A stretch of DNA of 64,000 bases from Pyxidicoccus caerfyrddinensis (GTDB lineage: Bacteria; Myxococcota; Myxococcia; Myxococcales; Myxococcaceae). Shown one piece after another: positions 1 to 8,888 of this stretch; position 1 is the stretch's first letter, and the number at the start of each line of letters is the position of its first letter. The stretch is from the NCBI RefSeq assembly GCF_010894405.1, contig NZ_JAAIYA010000021.1, positions 151,066 through 215,065 of the forward strand, given 5' to 3'. A model generated the notes under the pieces. It saw nothing but the letters and a program-made list of their open reading frames with translations. It had not been told where the DNA came from and made no database searches. Both the position numbers and the translations under genes were made by a program.

Positions 1-915
1 GCCGCGACCCGCCAGCTCGTTGAGGCGCACGTGCAGCCAGTCCGTCAGCGCCAGCCCCGAGTCCTTCGCCAGCGGCGCACCGGCGCCGTCACTGCCGGGA
101 CAGATGCCAAACTTCTGCGTGTCCTTCTGGTTCAGCCGGCCGACGACGCGCAGCAGGGTGAGCACGCTCGCGAGCAGTCCGCCCAGCACGGTGCTGACGC
201 CGCTGATGCCCAGAGCCAGGAGCACGACGAGGCTCCCGAACACGCGGGGCACACCTTCGCCCGTCATCCACCACGCGAGGGCCCAGAGGACACTGCCGCT
301 GACGAGCACCGCCGCGAGGACGAGGCCCAGCACGCCCCCGAGGACGTAGGAGCCGGGGACGGACTTCAGGCAGACGCCGTTGACCCGCGCCACCTGCCAC
401 AGCCGGTGGACCTGTCGCGCGGCCCAGCTGGGAGGGGGCGGCGGCTGCGCGGGCGGCTGCGCTCCTGCGCCGGTCTGGCTGCGCTCACGCTCCTGCTTCT
501 CGCGCGCCCGCTTGCGCTCCTTCGCGTTGCCCTCCTGCCAGGCCAGCACGGACCTGTAGAGCGGACGGCAGGCGTCGGTGGGCTTGAAGAGGTCTCTCAC
601 GAAGCCCGGCCGCGTCAGCTCGTCGTTCATCTCCGCGAGCCGGATGAAGCCGTGGGACTTCGCTCCCCTGGACGAGACGGTCTGCCGGCCGTACTCCGCG
701 GCGGCGGCGGCCGCGGCGGCGATGGCTCCCGCGGAGGCGCCGCCAATCGAGTGGAAGCGGTACTTCCCCGCGAGCTCGAGGATGGCGGGCGGGTAGACGA
801 CGCCGCTCGTCACGCCTCCCTTCATGATGAGGTCGCACGCCTGGCCCGGCCTGTCGTTCAGGTGCTCACGCTCCACCGTCGGGGGACAGGCCTCGCCGCT
901 GCCGCTCTCTTGCAT
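1..915 (-). CDS. Patatin-like phospholipase, C-terminus cut by window edge
   Basis: The minus-strand frame starts at an ATG (915-913) and stays open to the window edge, so the 3' end is missing. Residues about 30-60 read KGGVTSGVVYPPAI followed by GGASAGAIAAA. This is the glycine-rich oxyanion loop and the GxSxG nucleophile elbow of patatin-type lipid acyl hydrolases (Ser-Asp dyad; the Asp would lie beyond the edge or in the unseen part). After a charged linker rich in K/R/E and Pro there are two hydrophobic stretches (around nucleotides 190-360) that look like membrane segments. The product may therefore be a membrane-anchored lipase. Substrate is unknown. The gene is divergent from its right neighbour. 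Confidence 0.75.
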   Translation of the reverse strand, partial: MQESGSGEACPPTVEREHLNDRPGQACDLIMKGGVTSGVVYPPAILELAGKYRFHSIGGASAGAIAAAAAAAAEYGRQTVSSRGAKSHGFIRLAEMNDELTRPGFVRDLFKPTDACRPLYRSVLAWQEGNAKERKRAREKQERERSQTGAGAQPPAQPPPPPSWAARQVHRLWQVARVNGVCLKSVPGSYVLGGVLGLVLAAVLVSGSVLWALAWWMTGEGVPRVFGSLVVLLALGISGVSTVLGGLLASVLTLLRVVGRLNQKDTQKFGICPGSDGAGAPLAKDSGLALTDWLHVRLNELAGRG

Positions 916-1191
916 CGTTTGCCTCGCTCGCCTCGGCCCTGGGGACCGGGGCGGTATCAGGCGGAGGAAAGCAGAACGGCGTGCACGGAGCGGGAACAGA
1001 TGGGGCGCTGGTCACGCAGACGACGCACAGGAGCGTGCCCCGGCCGGCGGGCACCACCGGCCTGCCAGCCCGAAGTCTCAGGGCCCCCGAGCCATGGGGA
1101 TGATGCATCCGCCGGCTTCCGTCGGCCCGGTTCCAGGGTCGCCACGGCCACTTGCCCGATGAACCTTCCTCGCCGTGCTCTCGAAGATTCA

Positions 1192-1219
1192 GGTGTCACT
1201 CCATTGCGGGGGTGACACC
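1192..1219. promoter_or_regulatory. Inverted repeat upstream of the 1237 gene
   Basis: Perfect 8-bp arms GGTGTCAC (1192-1199) and GTGACACC (1212-1219) are separated by 12 bp. They end 17 bp before the ATG at 1237 and lie in the 321-bp divergent gap behind the patatin gene. This could be a repressor operator or a 5'-UTR hairpin close to the ribosome binding site. No family assignment is possible from sequence alone. Confidence 0.4.
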
Positions 1220-1236
1220 GAAGAGGGGGAACAGCC

Positions 1237-2979
1237 ATGGGAAGCACCATCACTGGACCGCAGGTCTCGTCATTCACGTCGGGGGACGTGACCCGGCGCG
1301 CGGCGGAGGAAGCCGCCCGGCGCGCAGCGGAGGAAGCAGCTCGACGTGCTGCCGAGGAAGCCGTCCGGCGTGCCGCGGAGGAAGCCGCTCGGAAGACGGG
1401 CCAGCCCCAGGACGCCTTCACCTCGCGACGGCCGCTGTCCCGAGCGCCCGACCTGGGCTCGGAGCCCGCCGCCACCACGCTGCGCTCGGAGAACACCCGC
1501 GACTCGCAGGCCAACTGCCTGGACCTGGTGGGAGACCAGCTCGCGGCCGACCCCCGGCTGCTCGCCGAGGGCGAGGTGGTCTTCCTGCGCGACACCCGGT
1601 CCGGCGCCGAGGGCGACTCCGGCCATGTCGTCATCCGCAAGGGAGACCAGCTGTGGGACCCCGCCACCGGCCAGTGGTCCTCCGTGGGCGACTTCCTCCA
1701 GCAGAACCGCCATTACCAGGTCGCCGGCACCGCCTCCGGGCAGGCCGTCCACGACATCCTCTCCGCGCCGCCGGGCCCCGAGCGGGACGCCGCCATCGCG
1801 CGCTCGAACATCGACCCGGCGCTGGTCTCCATGTCCGTGGCGGACGGCTTCAGCGGAGACCGCGCCCGGTCCGCCATCCGGACGGCCGCGCGCGACAACG
1901 CGGTCATTCCCCAGGGCGCGAACATCGCCGAGGCCAACGCCCTCCGCGAGGAAGCCGCCACTGCCGCCCTCGCGAAGTATGACGCCTACCTCGCGACCCA
2001 GCCGGCGGACCTCCCGTCCGACGAGCGCGCGCGCCGCGCCGCCGTCCTCACCCGCGCCGACCTCATCTCGGAGCGCGCCATGGCGGGCGTGACGGACTTC
2101 TCCCGCAACGAGTACCTCATCCTCTTCGAGGCCGTGGAGCTGCGCACGGGCGTCCCCGCCGAAATCCTCAAGGCCTACACCTTCGGCGAGTCCCAGGCGC
2201 GCTACTACCAGGACCCCTACCCGCGTCAGTTCCTGGAGCCGGAGGACCAGTTCCGGAACATGAACGGAGACGGCTACCCGCAGCTGTGGACCCAGGTCCA
2301 GGGCAAGAACGGCTGGCCCACCATCCAGGTCAACGGCCAGCAGGTGCCCGTCAACATCGGCTGGGACGCGGGCGTCAAGCAGGGAGACCGCACCACGGGC
2401 GACACGCTGGGGCTGGGAATCACGCAGCTCACCTTCCCCACGGTCACCATCGCCGCGGCCGTGGAGGTCTACCAGAACGGCGAGCGCATCCAGGGCACGG
2501 CCGCGGACCCCTTCCCGACGGACGCCAACCTCACGCTGCAGATGCCGGACATCGACATCGCCCGCGCGGTGCAGGACCCGTATTACAACCTGATGGTCTT
2601 CGCGAACCTCACGCTCTACAAGGCGCAGCAGGTCTACCCGAATGCCATGCCGTCGGCGGAGGACGCCGCGCGGGGCGTGGGCACGCAGCAGACACCCTTC
2701 GGCCCCATGCTGACCTCGTGGCCCGGGCTGGAAGCCGCCCAGCCCGACTGGGCGCTGCTGGTGGCCTTCAACAAGGGCTGGACGGAGGACCAGTCCCGCG
2801 CGTTCAACAACGGCACCAAGACGGCCGCCCAGATCTACCGGGAGATTGCCGACAACTTCCTCACGCTCATCAACAACCCCGGCAACACCAACGGACTGAT
2901 TGCTCCCGTGCGAGCGGACCAGCCGCCCCGGGACCACTCGTTCATCTCCCAGTCCCCGGACCTCTACTCCGCGGGCTGA
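1237..2979 (+). CDS. Multidomain protein: AAEEAARR repeats, papain-like and lysozyme-like segments
   Basis: This 580-residue protein has no recognisable signal peptide. Residues 20-52 are four near-perfect copies of an AAEEAARR heptad-like unit, probably a charged helix. Residues about 90-150 contain NCLDLVGD, then GHVVIRKGDQLWDPATGQW. A Cys, a His and a following WDP-G in this order resemble papain-fold or protein-glutaminase-type toxin domains. Residues about 305-560 contain a Glu in YTFGESQARYY, then LGLGITQLTFP, and later FGPMLTSWPGLE. This order (catalytic-type Glu, then a G-L-x-Q motif) resembles a soluble lytic transglycosylase fold. These domain calls are inference. No immunity-like gene is adjacent. 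The start is supported by a GAGGGGGA ribosome binding site. Confidence 0.6.
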   Translation: MGSTITGPQVSSFTSGDVTRRAAEEAARRAAEEAARRAAEEAVRRAAEEAARKTGQPQDAFTSRRPLSRAPDLGSEPAATTLRSENTRDSQANCLDLVGDQLAADPRLLAEGEVVFLRDTRSGAEGDSGHVVIRKGDQLWDPATGQWSSVGDFLQQNRHYQVAGTASGQAVHDILSAPPGPERDAAIARSNIDPALVSMSVADGFSGDRARSAIRTAARDNAVIPQGANIAEANALREEAATAALAKYDAYLATQPADLPSDERARRAAVLTRADLISERAMAGVTDFSRNEYLILFEAVELRTGVPAEILKAYTFGESQARYYQDPYPRQFLEPEDQFRNMNGDGYPQLWTQVQGKNGWPTIQVNGQQVPVNIGWDAGVKQGDRTTGDTLGLGITQLTFPTVTIAAAVEVYQNGERIQGTAADPFPTDANLTLQMPDIDIARAVQDPYYNLMVFANLTLYKAQQVYPNAMPSAEDAARGVGTQQTPFGPMLTSWPGLEAAQPDWALLVAFNKGWTEDQSRAFNNGTKTAAQIYREIADNFLTLINNPGNTNGLIAPVRADQPPRDHSFISQSPDLYSAG

Positions 2980-3142
2980 GACAGGGGCGCCGGGCGCCCA
3001 CGCGGCGCCCGGCCGGGCCCCTCCCCCCCGCCAGAACCCCGCGAAATCCCTGGGAGCAGGGCAACCGACACCCGCTCCCCTGCCCGCCCGGGCAGGTCGT
3101 TGGGCCACCGCCACGCGTTGCGCTATACCGGGCGCCTCCCCT

Positions 3143-3670
3143 ATGGCCGCCGACTCCAGCGCACCCTCCAGTCCCGCGGATGCCACTCCGCCCGACAGCT
3201 CCGTGCCCTCTCCGGAGCTGCAGCGGCTGTGGTTCGCGCTCGAGCGCCGCGCCTGGTCCTACCTCACCATCGTCCCCGCCCAACCCGGAGGGCCCGCGCT
3301 CGAAGCCGCCACCGCCATCCTCGAGGCCGGCGCGCCCTACGCGTACTCGCAGAAAATCCACCTCCAGGACGCCACCGGCATCACCCCCGGAGACGCCACG
3401 CGCCTCGTCGTGCAGCTGCGCGAGCGCATCGCCCAGGGTGAGCGCGTCGTCGTCGTCCTCGACTCCCTCCTCACGCACCCCGCCAGCCTGCCCCTGGCCC
3501 TCGCCTCCGACGGCGTCCTGCTCTGCGTCGGGCTCGGCGACACGGAGTTCAGCGCCGCCCGCAAGACGATGGAGTACGTGGGCGCCGAGCGCTTCGTGGG
3601 CAGCGTCATCTTCCCCAAGGCCAAGAAGAAGAAGGCCAAGGCCGCGCAGGACAAGAAGAAGAAGCCATGA
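3143..3670 (+). CDS. Degenerate BY-kinase-like (Wze/CpsD-type) protein of the eps block
   Basis: The 175-residue product starts at ATG 3143; an upstream in-frame extension would overlap the previous gene. Residues about 100-155 (VVVVLDSLLTHP, LALASDGVLLCVGLGDTEFSAARKTMEYVG, FVGSVIF) look like the second half of a CpsD/CapB-type P-loop kinase: a Walker B-like strand, a DGVLLCV strand, a helix, then G-x-V-I. I see no Walker A motif, so it is probably not an active kinase. The tail is lysine-rich (KAKKKKAKAAQDKKKKP) rather than tyrosine-rich. The stop overlaps the next start (ATGA), so it is translationally coupled to the glycosyltransferase. A regulatory role in polysaccharide export is an inference. 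Confidence 0.6.
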   Translation: MAADSSAPSSPADATPPDSSVPSPELQRLWFALERRAWSYLTIVPAQPGGPALEAATAILEAGAPYAYSQKIHLQDATGITPGDATRLVVQLRERIAQGERVVVVLDSLLTHPASLPLALASDGVLLCVGLGDTEFSAARKTMEYVGAERFVGSVIFPKAKKKKAKAAQDKKKKP

Positions 3671-4683
3671 CCGCCGCCGCCTCCACACCCCGCCTCAGCG
3701 TCGTCATCGCCACCTACAACCGGCTGCCGCTCATCACGCGCCTGTTGTGGCAGCTCGCCGGGCAGACGCTCCCGCCCGAGCAGTTCGAAGTCGTGGTCGT
3801 GGACGACGGCTCGAAGGAGCCCGTGCGCGAGCCGCTGCTCGCCCAGAAGCTCCCGTACCCCCTGCGTGTGGAGGTGCAGCAGAACGCCGGCGCCGCCGCC
3901 GCGCGCCACCGGGGCGTGATTGCCTCGCGCGGCGAAGTCGTCCTCGTCACCGATGACGACATGCAGGTGGCCCCGGACTTCCTGGAGCGGCACCTGGCGC
4001 ACCACCCGCCCGGCTCGCGCCACGTGGTGCTCGGCCGCATCCGCCCGGACCCGTCCATTGGCGACATGCCGCTGTTCGAGCGCTGGTACGCGTACCTCAA
4101 CGGCCGCATGGCCGACGAATTGTCCGCTCCCGGCGCGCGCGCCCGGGGCACCAACCTGTACACCGGCAACGTGTCCTTCCCCCGCGCCGACTACGTGGGC
4201 GTGGGCGGCTTCGACAAGTCCCTGGGTCAGTCCGAGGACGTGGAGCTCGGCGTCCGCCTGGAGAAGGCCGGCTGCACCTTCGTCTTCGCCCGCGACGCGT
4301 ACGTGCTGCACGGCAGCGACCACGTGTCCTTCGAGCGCTGGCTCAAGCGCGCCAACCGCTACGGCATGTTCGACACGCAGGTGGCGCGCAAGCACCCGGA
4401 CGTGCGCGGCCTCAATCCGTGGCGGCTGCTCTTCGAGACCAACCCGCTGGCCCGCCCGCTGCTCGCCGCCACCATCGTCGCCCCCGAGGCCACGCGCGTG
4501 CTGACGAACACGGTGATGAACGTGGCGAAGACAGCGGACAAGCTGGGGCTGGAGAAGGCCGCCTTCGCCGGCACCTCCGTGGTGTACGGCATGGAGTACC
4601 TGCGCGGCGCCCGCAACGAGGCCGGCGGATGGACGGGCATCGCCCGCGAGGTCGCCCGCTACCTGCAGGGGCGAAAGGACTGA
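3667..4683 (+). CDS. epsD: Family 2 glycosyltransferase, EpsD-like
   Basis: This GT-A glycosyltransferase has 338 residues. The N-terminus LSVVIATYNRLPLITRLLWQL is the nucleotide-sugar-binding start of GT2 enzymes. VVVDDGS (about residue 42) and VTDDDMQVAPDF (about residue 95) are the two acidic metal-binding sites, and GGFDKSLGQSEDVELG (about residue 180) supplies the acceptor-side ED motif. A hydrophobic C-terminal stretch may hold it at the inner membrane. Gene order (GT2, acetyltransferase, GH44, WecG-type) matches epsD-epsC-epsB-epsA of the M. xanthus exopolysaccharide locus, hence the symbol. It overlaps its upstream neighbour by 4 bp. Confidence 0.85.
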   Translation: MTAAASTPRLSVVIATYNRLPLITRLLWQLAGQTLPPEQFEVVVVDDGSKEPVREPLLAQKLPYPLRVEVQQNAGAAAARHRGVIASRGEVVLVTDDDMQVAPDFLERHLAHHPPGSRHVVLGRIRPDPSIGDMPLFERWYAYLNGRMADELSAPGARARGTNLYTGNVSFPRADYVGVGGFDKSLGQSEDVELGVRLEKAGCTFVFARDAYVLHGSDHVSFERWLKRANRYGMFDTQVARKHPDVRGLNPWRLLFETNPLARPLLAATIVAPEATRVLTNTVMNVAKTADKLGLEKAAFAGTSVVYGMEYLRGARNEAGGWTGIAREVARYLQGRKD

Positions 4684-5247
4684 GTGGGCACCATGAAGCT
4701 CAAGACTTCGATGATTGGCTCGCTCGTCACGGACGCGCTGGAGCTGGCGAAGGCCGCCAACGGCACCACGGACGCGAAGTCCATCGCCAAGGTGGTGCTG
4801 ACCAGCGACTCGTACCGGATTACGGCGCTCAACCGCGCTCGCGAGGCGGCGCTCGCGTTCCGGATTCCCCTGGTCAACCACGTGCTGCGCGTGACGCAGA
4901 CGGCGGTGATGGGGATTGAAATCGGCAAGGACGTCACGCTCGGCAGCGGCGTGTACTTCGTGCACAGCCTGGGCGTCGTCATCGGCGGCGACTCGAGGAT
5001 TGGCGACCGCGTGCGCTTCTACGGCAACAACACCGTGGGCACCGCCAAGGACAACGGCTACCCCGTCATCGAGGATGACGTGTGGATTGGCGCCGGGGCG
5101 CGCATCCTCGGGCCGGTGCGCATCGGCGCGCGCTCGCGGATTGGCGCGAATGCGGTGGTGCTCCAGGACGTTCCTCCCGACAGCGTGGCCGTGGGCATTC
5201 CCGCCCGCATCTTCCCGCGCAAGGACCAGGACGACGTCGCGCTCTGA
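4684..5247 (+). CDS. epsC: Hexapeptide-repeat serine O-acetyltransferase-like protein, EpsC-like
   Basis: The product has 187 residues if started at the GTG that directly follows the upstream stop (TGAGTG), or 184 from the ATG at 4693. The C-terminal half carries left-handed beta-helix hexapeptide repeats (GIEIGKDVTLGSGVYFVH, IGGDSRIGDRVRFYG, IGAGARILGPVRIGARSRIGANAVV) ending in VPPDSVAVGIPARIFP, as in CysE/WcaF-type acetyl-CoA:acyltransferases. In an exopolysaccharide operon it more likely acetylates a sugar or a precursor than makes O-acetylserine, but sequence alone does not settle this. Confidence 0.82.
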   Translation: MGTMKLKTSMIGSLVTDALELAKAANGTTDAKSIAKVVLTSDSYRITALNRAREAALAFRIPLVNHVLRVTQTAVMGIEIGKDVTLGSGVYFVHSLGVVIGGDSRIGDRVRFYGNNTVGTAKDNGYPVIEDDVWIGAGARILGPVRIGARSRIGANAVVLQDVPPDSVAVGIPARIFPRKDQDDVAL

Positions 5248-5294
5248 GGCGCCGCTGCCGTGCATCCGGGGGAACGAGGCTCATGGAGGTTGAT

Positions 5295-7499
5295 GTGAAG
5301 CGTGCGCGGATGAAGGCTGGCGCGGCCGTGCTGTCGTGCGCCCTGCTCGCGGGCGGGACGGTGGCGGTGGCTCGCGCCACAATGGGCACGGACGCGGAGG
5401 GCACGGGTGGCTCGGGCGCGGAGGCGCAGGCTCCAGCGACGGACACCGCTCCGAGCGCGCCGGCGGCCCCGGCGGCCCCGTCCACCGCGCCCGTCATGGT
5501 CTACGACGGCGGCCTGTCCGCCGGTTGGAATGACATCGGCTGGTCGCCTCGCGAGCTGCCCAAGGGCGCTCCGGCGCGCATGCGCCTGTTCAACTACGGC
5601 GGGTGGATTCTCTACCGGCCGAAGCTGGAGGGGGCCTTCGGCGCGCTCGCGTTCCGCTTCAGCGCCCCGGAGGCCTACGGCGAGTTCCTGGAGGCGCGTC
5701 TCGACGGCCCCGGCGCCATCACCTTCCCGCGCATCCCGGTGACTCCCGAGCTCAAGGTCAAGAAGGACGGCGAGTGGACGGAGGTCGTCATCCCCATGGA
5801 CCTGCTCAACCCGCGCGGCGAGGCGTTCGACCGCGTGGTGCTGCGCGCGTCCAAGGACGTGGGCCGCGACTGGGTGCTCTTCGACAAGGTGGCGCTCGTC
5901 CCGCTGCCGCCGGAGGTCGCCGCCGCGCTCGCCGCGGGAGGCGGCAAGGCCGGCAAGGGCAACGGCCGCGAGGCGCGCATGTCCATCGACTGCACCGCGC
6001 CGAGCCACCGCATCAGCCCGCTCATCTACGGCATCGCCTTCGACGGCCTGCACGAGAAGCAGGACACGCACCAGTTCCGCATGGGCGCCAGCGCGCGCCG
6101 CTGGGGCGGCAACCCCACGTCCCGCTACAACTGGAAGCTGGGCGGCGCGTGGAACACGGCCAACGACTGGTACTACGAGAACGTCGACATCGGCGTCTCC
6201 TCCGACGACTTCCTGGAGACGAACCGCAAGCGCGGCATCCAGTCCGCGCTCACCGTGCCCATGCTGGGCTGGGTGGCCAAGGACACGAAGTCCGCCGGCT
6301 TCCCCGTGTCCCGCTTCGGCGCGCAGCAACGCGATGACAACGGCAACGGCAATGGCACCAGCCGAGACGGCACCCCGCTGAAGCCCGGCGAGCCCTCGCT
6401 CACCAGCGTGGAGGCCCCGCCCGAGTTCATCGCCGAGTGGATTGCGTCCATCCGCGAGAAGGACAAGTCCCGCGGCCAGCGCGGCGTCCAGATGTACATC
6501 CTGGACAACGAGCCGATGCTCTGGAACTCCACGCACCGCGACGTGTTCCCCGAGCCGCTCGGCTACGACGAATTGCTCAAGCGGACGATTGCGTATGGCA
6601 CCGCGGTCCGGAAGGCGGACCCCGAGGGTGTCATCGCCGGCCCGGCCGAGTGGGGCTGGACGAACTACCTCTGGTCCGCGGCCGACTTCGCGCCGGGGAA
6701 GATGAACCATTCGGACCGGCTCGCGCACGGCAACGAGCCGCTGCTGCCCTGGTACCTGCGGCAGTTGCGCGAGCACGAGAAGAAGACGGGCACGCGCATC
6801 CTCGACGTGGTGGACCTGCACTTCTACCCGCAGACCAACGTGGGCGTGGGGCTGGACGGCAACACGGACAAGGAGACCAACGCGCGGCGCATCCGCAGCG
6901 TGCGCGGCCTGTGGGACCCGACCTACAAGGACGAGTCCTGGATTGGCGAGCCCGTCCGCCTCATCCCCCGGATGAAGGAGTGGATTGCGGAGAACTACCC
7001 CGGCCGGGGCATCTCCATCGGCGAGTACAACTTCGGCGCCTTCAAGCACATGAGCGGCGGCCTGGCACAGGCCGAGGCCCTGGGCCGCTTCGCGCAGGAG
7101 AACATCCTCTCCGCCTTCTTCTGGCAGTACCCGCCCGACGCCTCGCCGGTGTTCTGGGCGTTCCGCGCGTACCGCGACTTCGACGGCAAGGGTGGCCGCT
7201 TCCAGGACAACTGGGTGCCGGCGAAGGCGGCGGAGGGCACCAGCCTGTTCGTCTCGCGGGACGACTCGGGGAAGAAGCTGGTGGCGGTGGTCCTCAACTT
7301 CAACCCCGACGAGGCCGCGCAGGCCCAGATTGAGCTGAAGGGCTGCGGTACGCTCGACAGCGTGCGCGTGCTGGGTTACTCGGGCGCGCCGGGGGGCTTC
7401 GCCGAGCAGACTCCCGGTGCGAAGGCGGAGGGCTCGCTGACACAGCGGCTGCCGCCCTATTCCATGACGGTGCTCGATTTGACGGTGAAGAAGCCATGA
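5295..7499 (+). CDS. epsB: Exported GH44-family glycoside hydrolase, EpsB-like
   Basis: I chose the GTG at 5295 because GGAGG lies 5 bp upstream; an ATG at 5283 would sit on top of that site. The 734-residue product starts KRARMKAGAAVLSCALLAGG, an export signal. A low-complexity A/P/G linker follows, then a beta-sandwich-like region (residues about 70-210). The catalytic region starts near residue 230 with ISPLIYGIAFDG, RWGGNPTSRYNWK and ANDWYYENV, typical of GH44 endoglucanase/xyloglucanase (beta/alpha)8 barrels. LDNEP (about residue 402) and IGEYNFG (about residue 575) provide the candidate acid/base and nucleophile Glu. The C-terminal beta domain ends in PPYSMTVLDLTVKK. Role: trimming or release of the polysaccharide outside the inner membrane (inference). 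Confidence 0.85.
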   Translation: MKRARMKAGAAVLSCALLAGGTVAVARATMGTDAEGTGGSGAEAQAPATDTAPSAPAAPAAPSTAPVMVYDGGLSAGWNDIGWSPRELPKGAPARMRLFNYGGWILYRPKLEGAFGALAFRFSAPEAYGEFLEARLDGPGAITFPRIPVTPELKVKKDGEWTEVVIPMDLLNPRGEAFDRVVLRASKDVGRDWVLFDKVALVPLPPEVAAALAAGGGKAGKGNGREARMSIDCTAPSHRISPLIYGIAFDGLHEKQDTHQFRMGASARRWGGNPTSRYNWKLGGAWNTANDWYYENVDIGVSSDDFLETNRKRGIQSALTVPMLGWVAKDTKSAGFPVSRFGAQQRDDNGNGNGTSRDGTPLKPGEPSLTSVEAPPEFIAEWIASIREKDKSRGQRGVQMYILDNEPMLWNSTHRDVFPEPLGYDELLKRTIAYGTAVRKADPEGVIAGPAEWGWTNYLWSAADFAPGKMNHSDRLAHGNEPLLPWYLRQLREHEKKTGTRILDVVDLHFYPQTNVGVGLDGNTDKETNARRIRSVRGLWDPTYKDESWIGEPVRLIPRMKEWIAENYPGRGISIGEYNFGAFKHMSGGLAQAEALGRFAQENILSAFFWQYPPDASPVFWAFRAYRDFDGKGGRFQDNWVPAKAAEGTSLFVSRDDSGKKLVAVVLNFNPDEAAQAQIELKGCGTLDSVRVLGYSGAPGGFAEQTPGAKAEGSLTQRLPPYSMTVLDLTVKKP

Positions 7500-8299
7500 A
7501 CGCCGCTTCCACTTCGACGTCCTCCTTCTCCACCGGCAAGCCGCGCCTGCGCATCGGCCAGCTCGCCATCGACCAGCTCACCTTCGAGGAGGCCATCCGC
7601 GAGATTGGCCGCCTGGTGGACTTGCACCAGGGGGGCTACGTCTTCACGGCCAACGTGGACCACGTGGTGCTGGCCGAGGACAACGCGGAGTTCCGCGAGG
7701 CGTACTCGCGCGCCACGATTTCGGTGGTGGATGGGATGCCCATTGTCTGGGCGTCCAAGGCGATGGACGTGTCGCTGCCGGAGCGGATCGCGGGCTCGGA
7801 CCTCATCCTGCCGCTGATGCAGGCGGGTTCAGAGCGCAAGTGGCGCGTGTACCTGATGGGCGCGGGCCCGGGCGTGGCGGAGAAGGTGGCGAACACCGTC
7901 CGCGAGAAGTACGGGATTGAGGTCGTGGGCTGGGACTCGCCCATGGTGAAGCTGGACGCGGGCGACGCGCAGAACGACCCGATTGTGGCGAAGATTCGCG
8001 AGAAGGACCCGCACCTGCTCTTCGTGGCGCTGGGGAGCCCGAAGCAGGAGGTGTGGATTTCGCAGGTGGCGCACAAGCTGGGGCCCACCGTGGCGATTGG
8101 CGTGGGCGCGGGGTTCGACTTCATCGCCGGCACCGCGAAGCGCGCGCCGCAGTGGATTGCGAAGGCGGGGTTCGAGTGGCTGTACCGACTGGCGAATGAG
8201 CCGAAGCGGCTGTGGCGGCGGTACATCCTGAATGACTCGCGCTTCGCCACGATTCTGCTGCGTGAGTTCTGGCAGCGGACGGGTGGGAAGGCGGAGTAG
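7496..8299 (+). CDS. epsA: WecG/TagA/CpsF glycosyltransferase, EpsA-like
   Basis: The 267-residue enzyme overlaps the GH44 gene by 4 bp (ATGA). After a short Ser/Thr-rich N-terminus come TANVDHVVLAEDNAEFREAY, VVDGMPIVWASK and ERIAGSDLILPL. Then there is the Rossmann-like MGAGPGVAEKVA and HLLFVALGSPKQEVWI (the conserved GxPKQE motif), and finally VGAGFDFIAGTAKRAPQWI. These are the signature blocks of the WecG/TagA/CpsF (GT26) family, which adds ManNAcA- or ManNAc-type sugars to undecaprenyl-linked acceptors at the cytoplasmic face. It closes the five-gene eps unit. Confidence 0.9.
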   Translation: MNAASTSTSSFSTGKPRLRIGQLAIDQLTFEEAIREIGRLVDLHQGGYVFTANVDHVVLAEDNAEFREAYSRATISVVDGMPIVWASKAMDVSLPERIAGSDLILPLMQAGSERKWRVYLMGAGPGVAEKVANTVREKYGIEVVGWDSPMVKLDAGDAQNDPIVAKIREKDPHLLFVALGSPKQEVWISQVAHKLGPTVAIGVGAGFDFIAGTAKRAPQWIAKAGFEWLYRLANEPKRLWRRYILNDSRFATILLREFWQRTGGKAE

Positions 8300-8312
8300 C
8301 GCCGGGAGAGGG

Positions 8313-8879
8313 CTACACCTCCGTGAACTTCACGCCCGTGGCCTTGATGCGCTCCAGGGAGGTCTTGAGGTCCTCGGAGATGATGAGTGCTCCCGTCCAG
8401 CCCTCGGGCCGGAGCACCCTGACATCACCCGCCTTCGCCTTGTCGATTCGCAGGCCGCGCACAGAGGCGTACTGCCCGACCTTCTCGGGCACTCCGTCCT
8501 CAGGCGTCCAGCGCTGAATCCGGGACGCCTGCTCATCGATGCAGCGGATGAGGCGGGTGGCCACCAGAAGCAGGTACTGGTCTGGATGTCCCTCGATGTC
8601 CACGGGGATGAGTTGTACGTCGTTGGAGGCCAGCTCCGAGAAGAGCGTCGCCACGCGGACATGGACGACGGGGATGCGCAGCCCCGCCTCGGTGAAGTCC
8701 AGGGGGCGTCCCGGTTCTTCAATGGGGATGCGCAGCCGCCCCTTCACGTGGACCGGAGTCCCCTGCCTGAACCTGTCAGGGTCCTTCACCTCGCGGCCCC
8801 TGCTGTCGGTAGGCGCGTCCAGGTGCCAGCGCCCGGGGACCTGGACGTCATCGTGTAGCTCGAAGAAGCGCCGGGACAT
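8313..8879 (-). CDS. Imm11-like (DUF1629) immunity protein for the 8889 toxin
   Basis: The product has 188 residues. The pattern FFELHDDVQVPGRWHLDAP, LDFTEAG, VQLIPVDIEG, IRCIDEQAS, VGQYASVRGLRID and VRVLRPEGW--LIISEDLK is the DUF1629/Imm11 layout common in myxobacteria. It begins 9 bp after the toxin stop, so the two are co-transcribed toxin first, immunity second, as in other polymorphic toxin cassettes. A clear paralog sits at 32883-33449 beside a second toxin of the same family. Neutralisation of the neighbouring nuclease is inferred from family and position. Confidence 0.8.
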   Translation of the reverse strand: MSRRFFELHDDVQVPGRWHLDAPTDSRGREVKDPDRFRQGTPVHVKGRLRIPIEEPGRPLDFTEAGLRIPVVHVRVATLFSELASNDVQLIPVDIEGHPDQYLLLVATRLIRCIDEQASRIQRWTPEDGVPEKVGQYASVRGLRIDKAKAGDVRVLRPEGWTGALIISEDLKTSLERIKATGVKFTEV

Positions 8880-8888
8880 GGACGAAAC

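Noticed and set aside
1270..3186. A 638-codon minus-strand frame opposite the 1237 gene
   Set aside because: Arg/Gly/Val-rich shadow frame; no ribosome site or domain.
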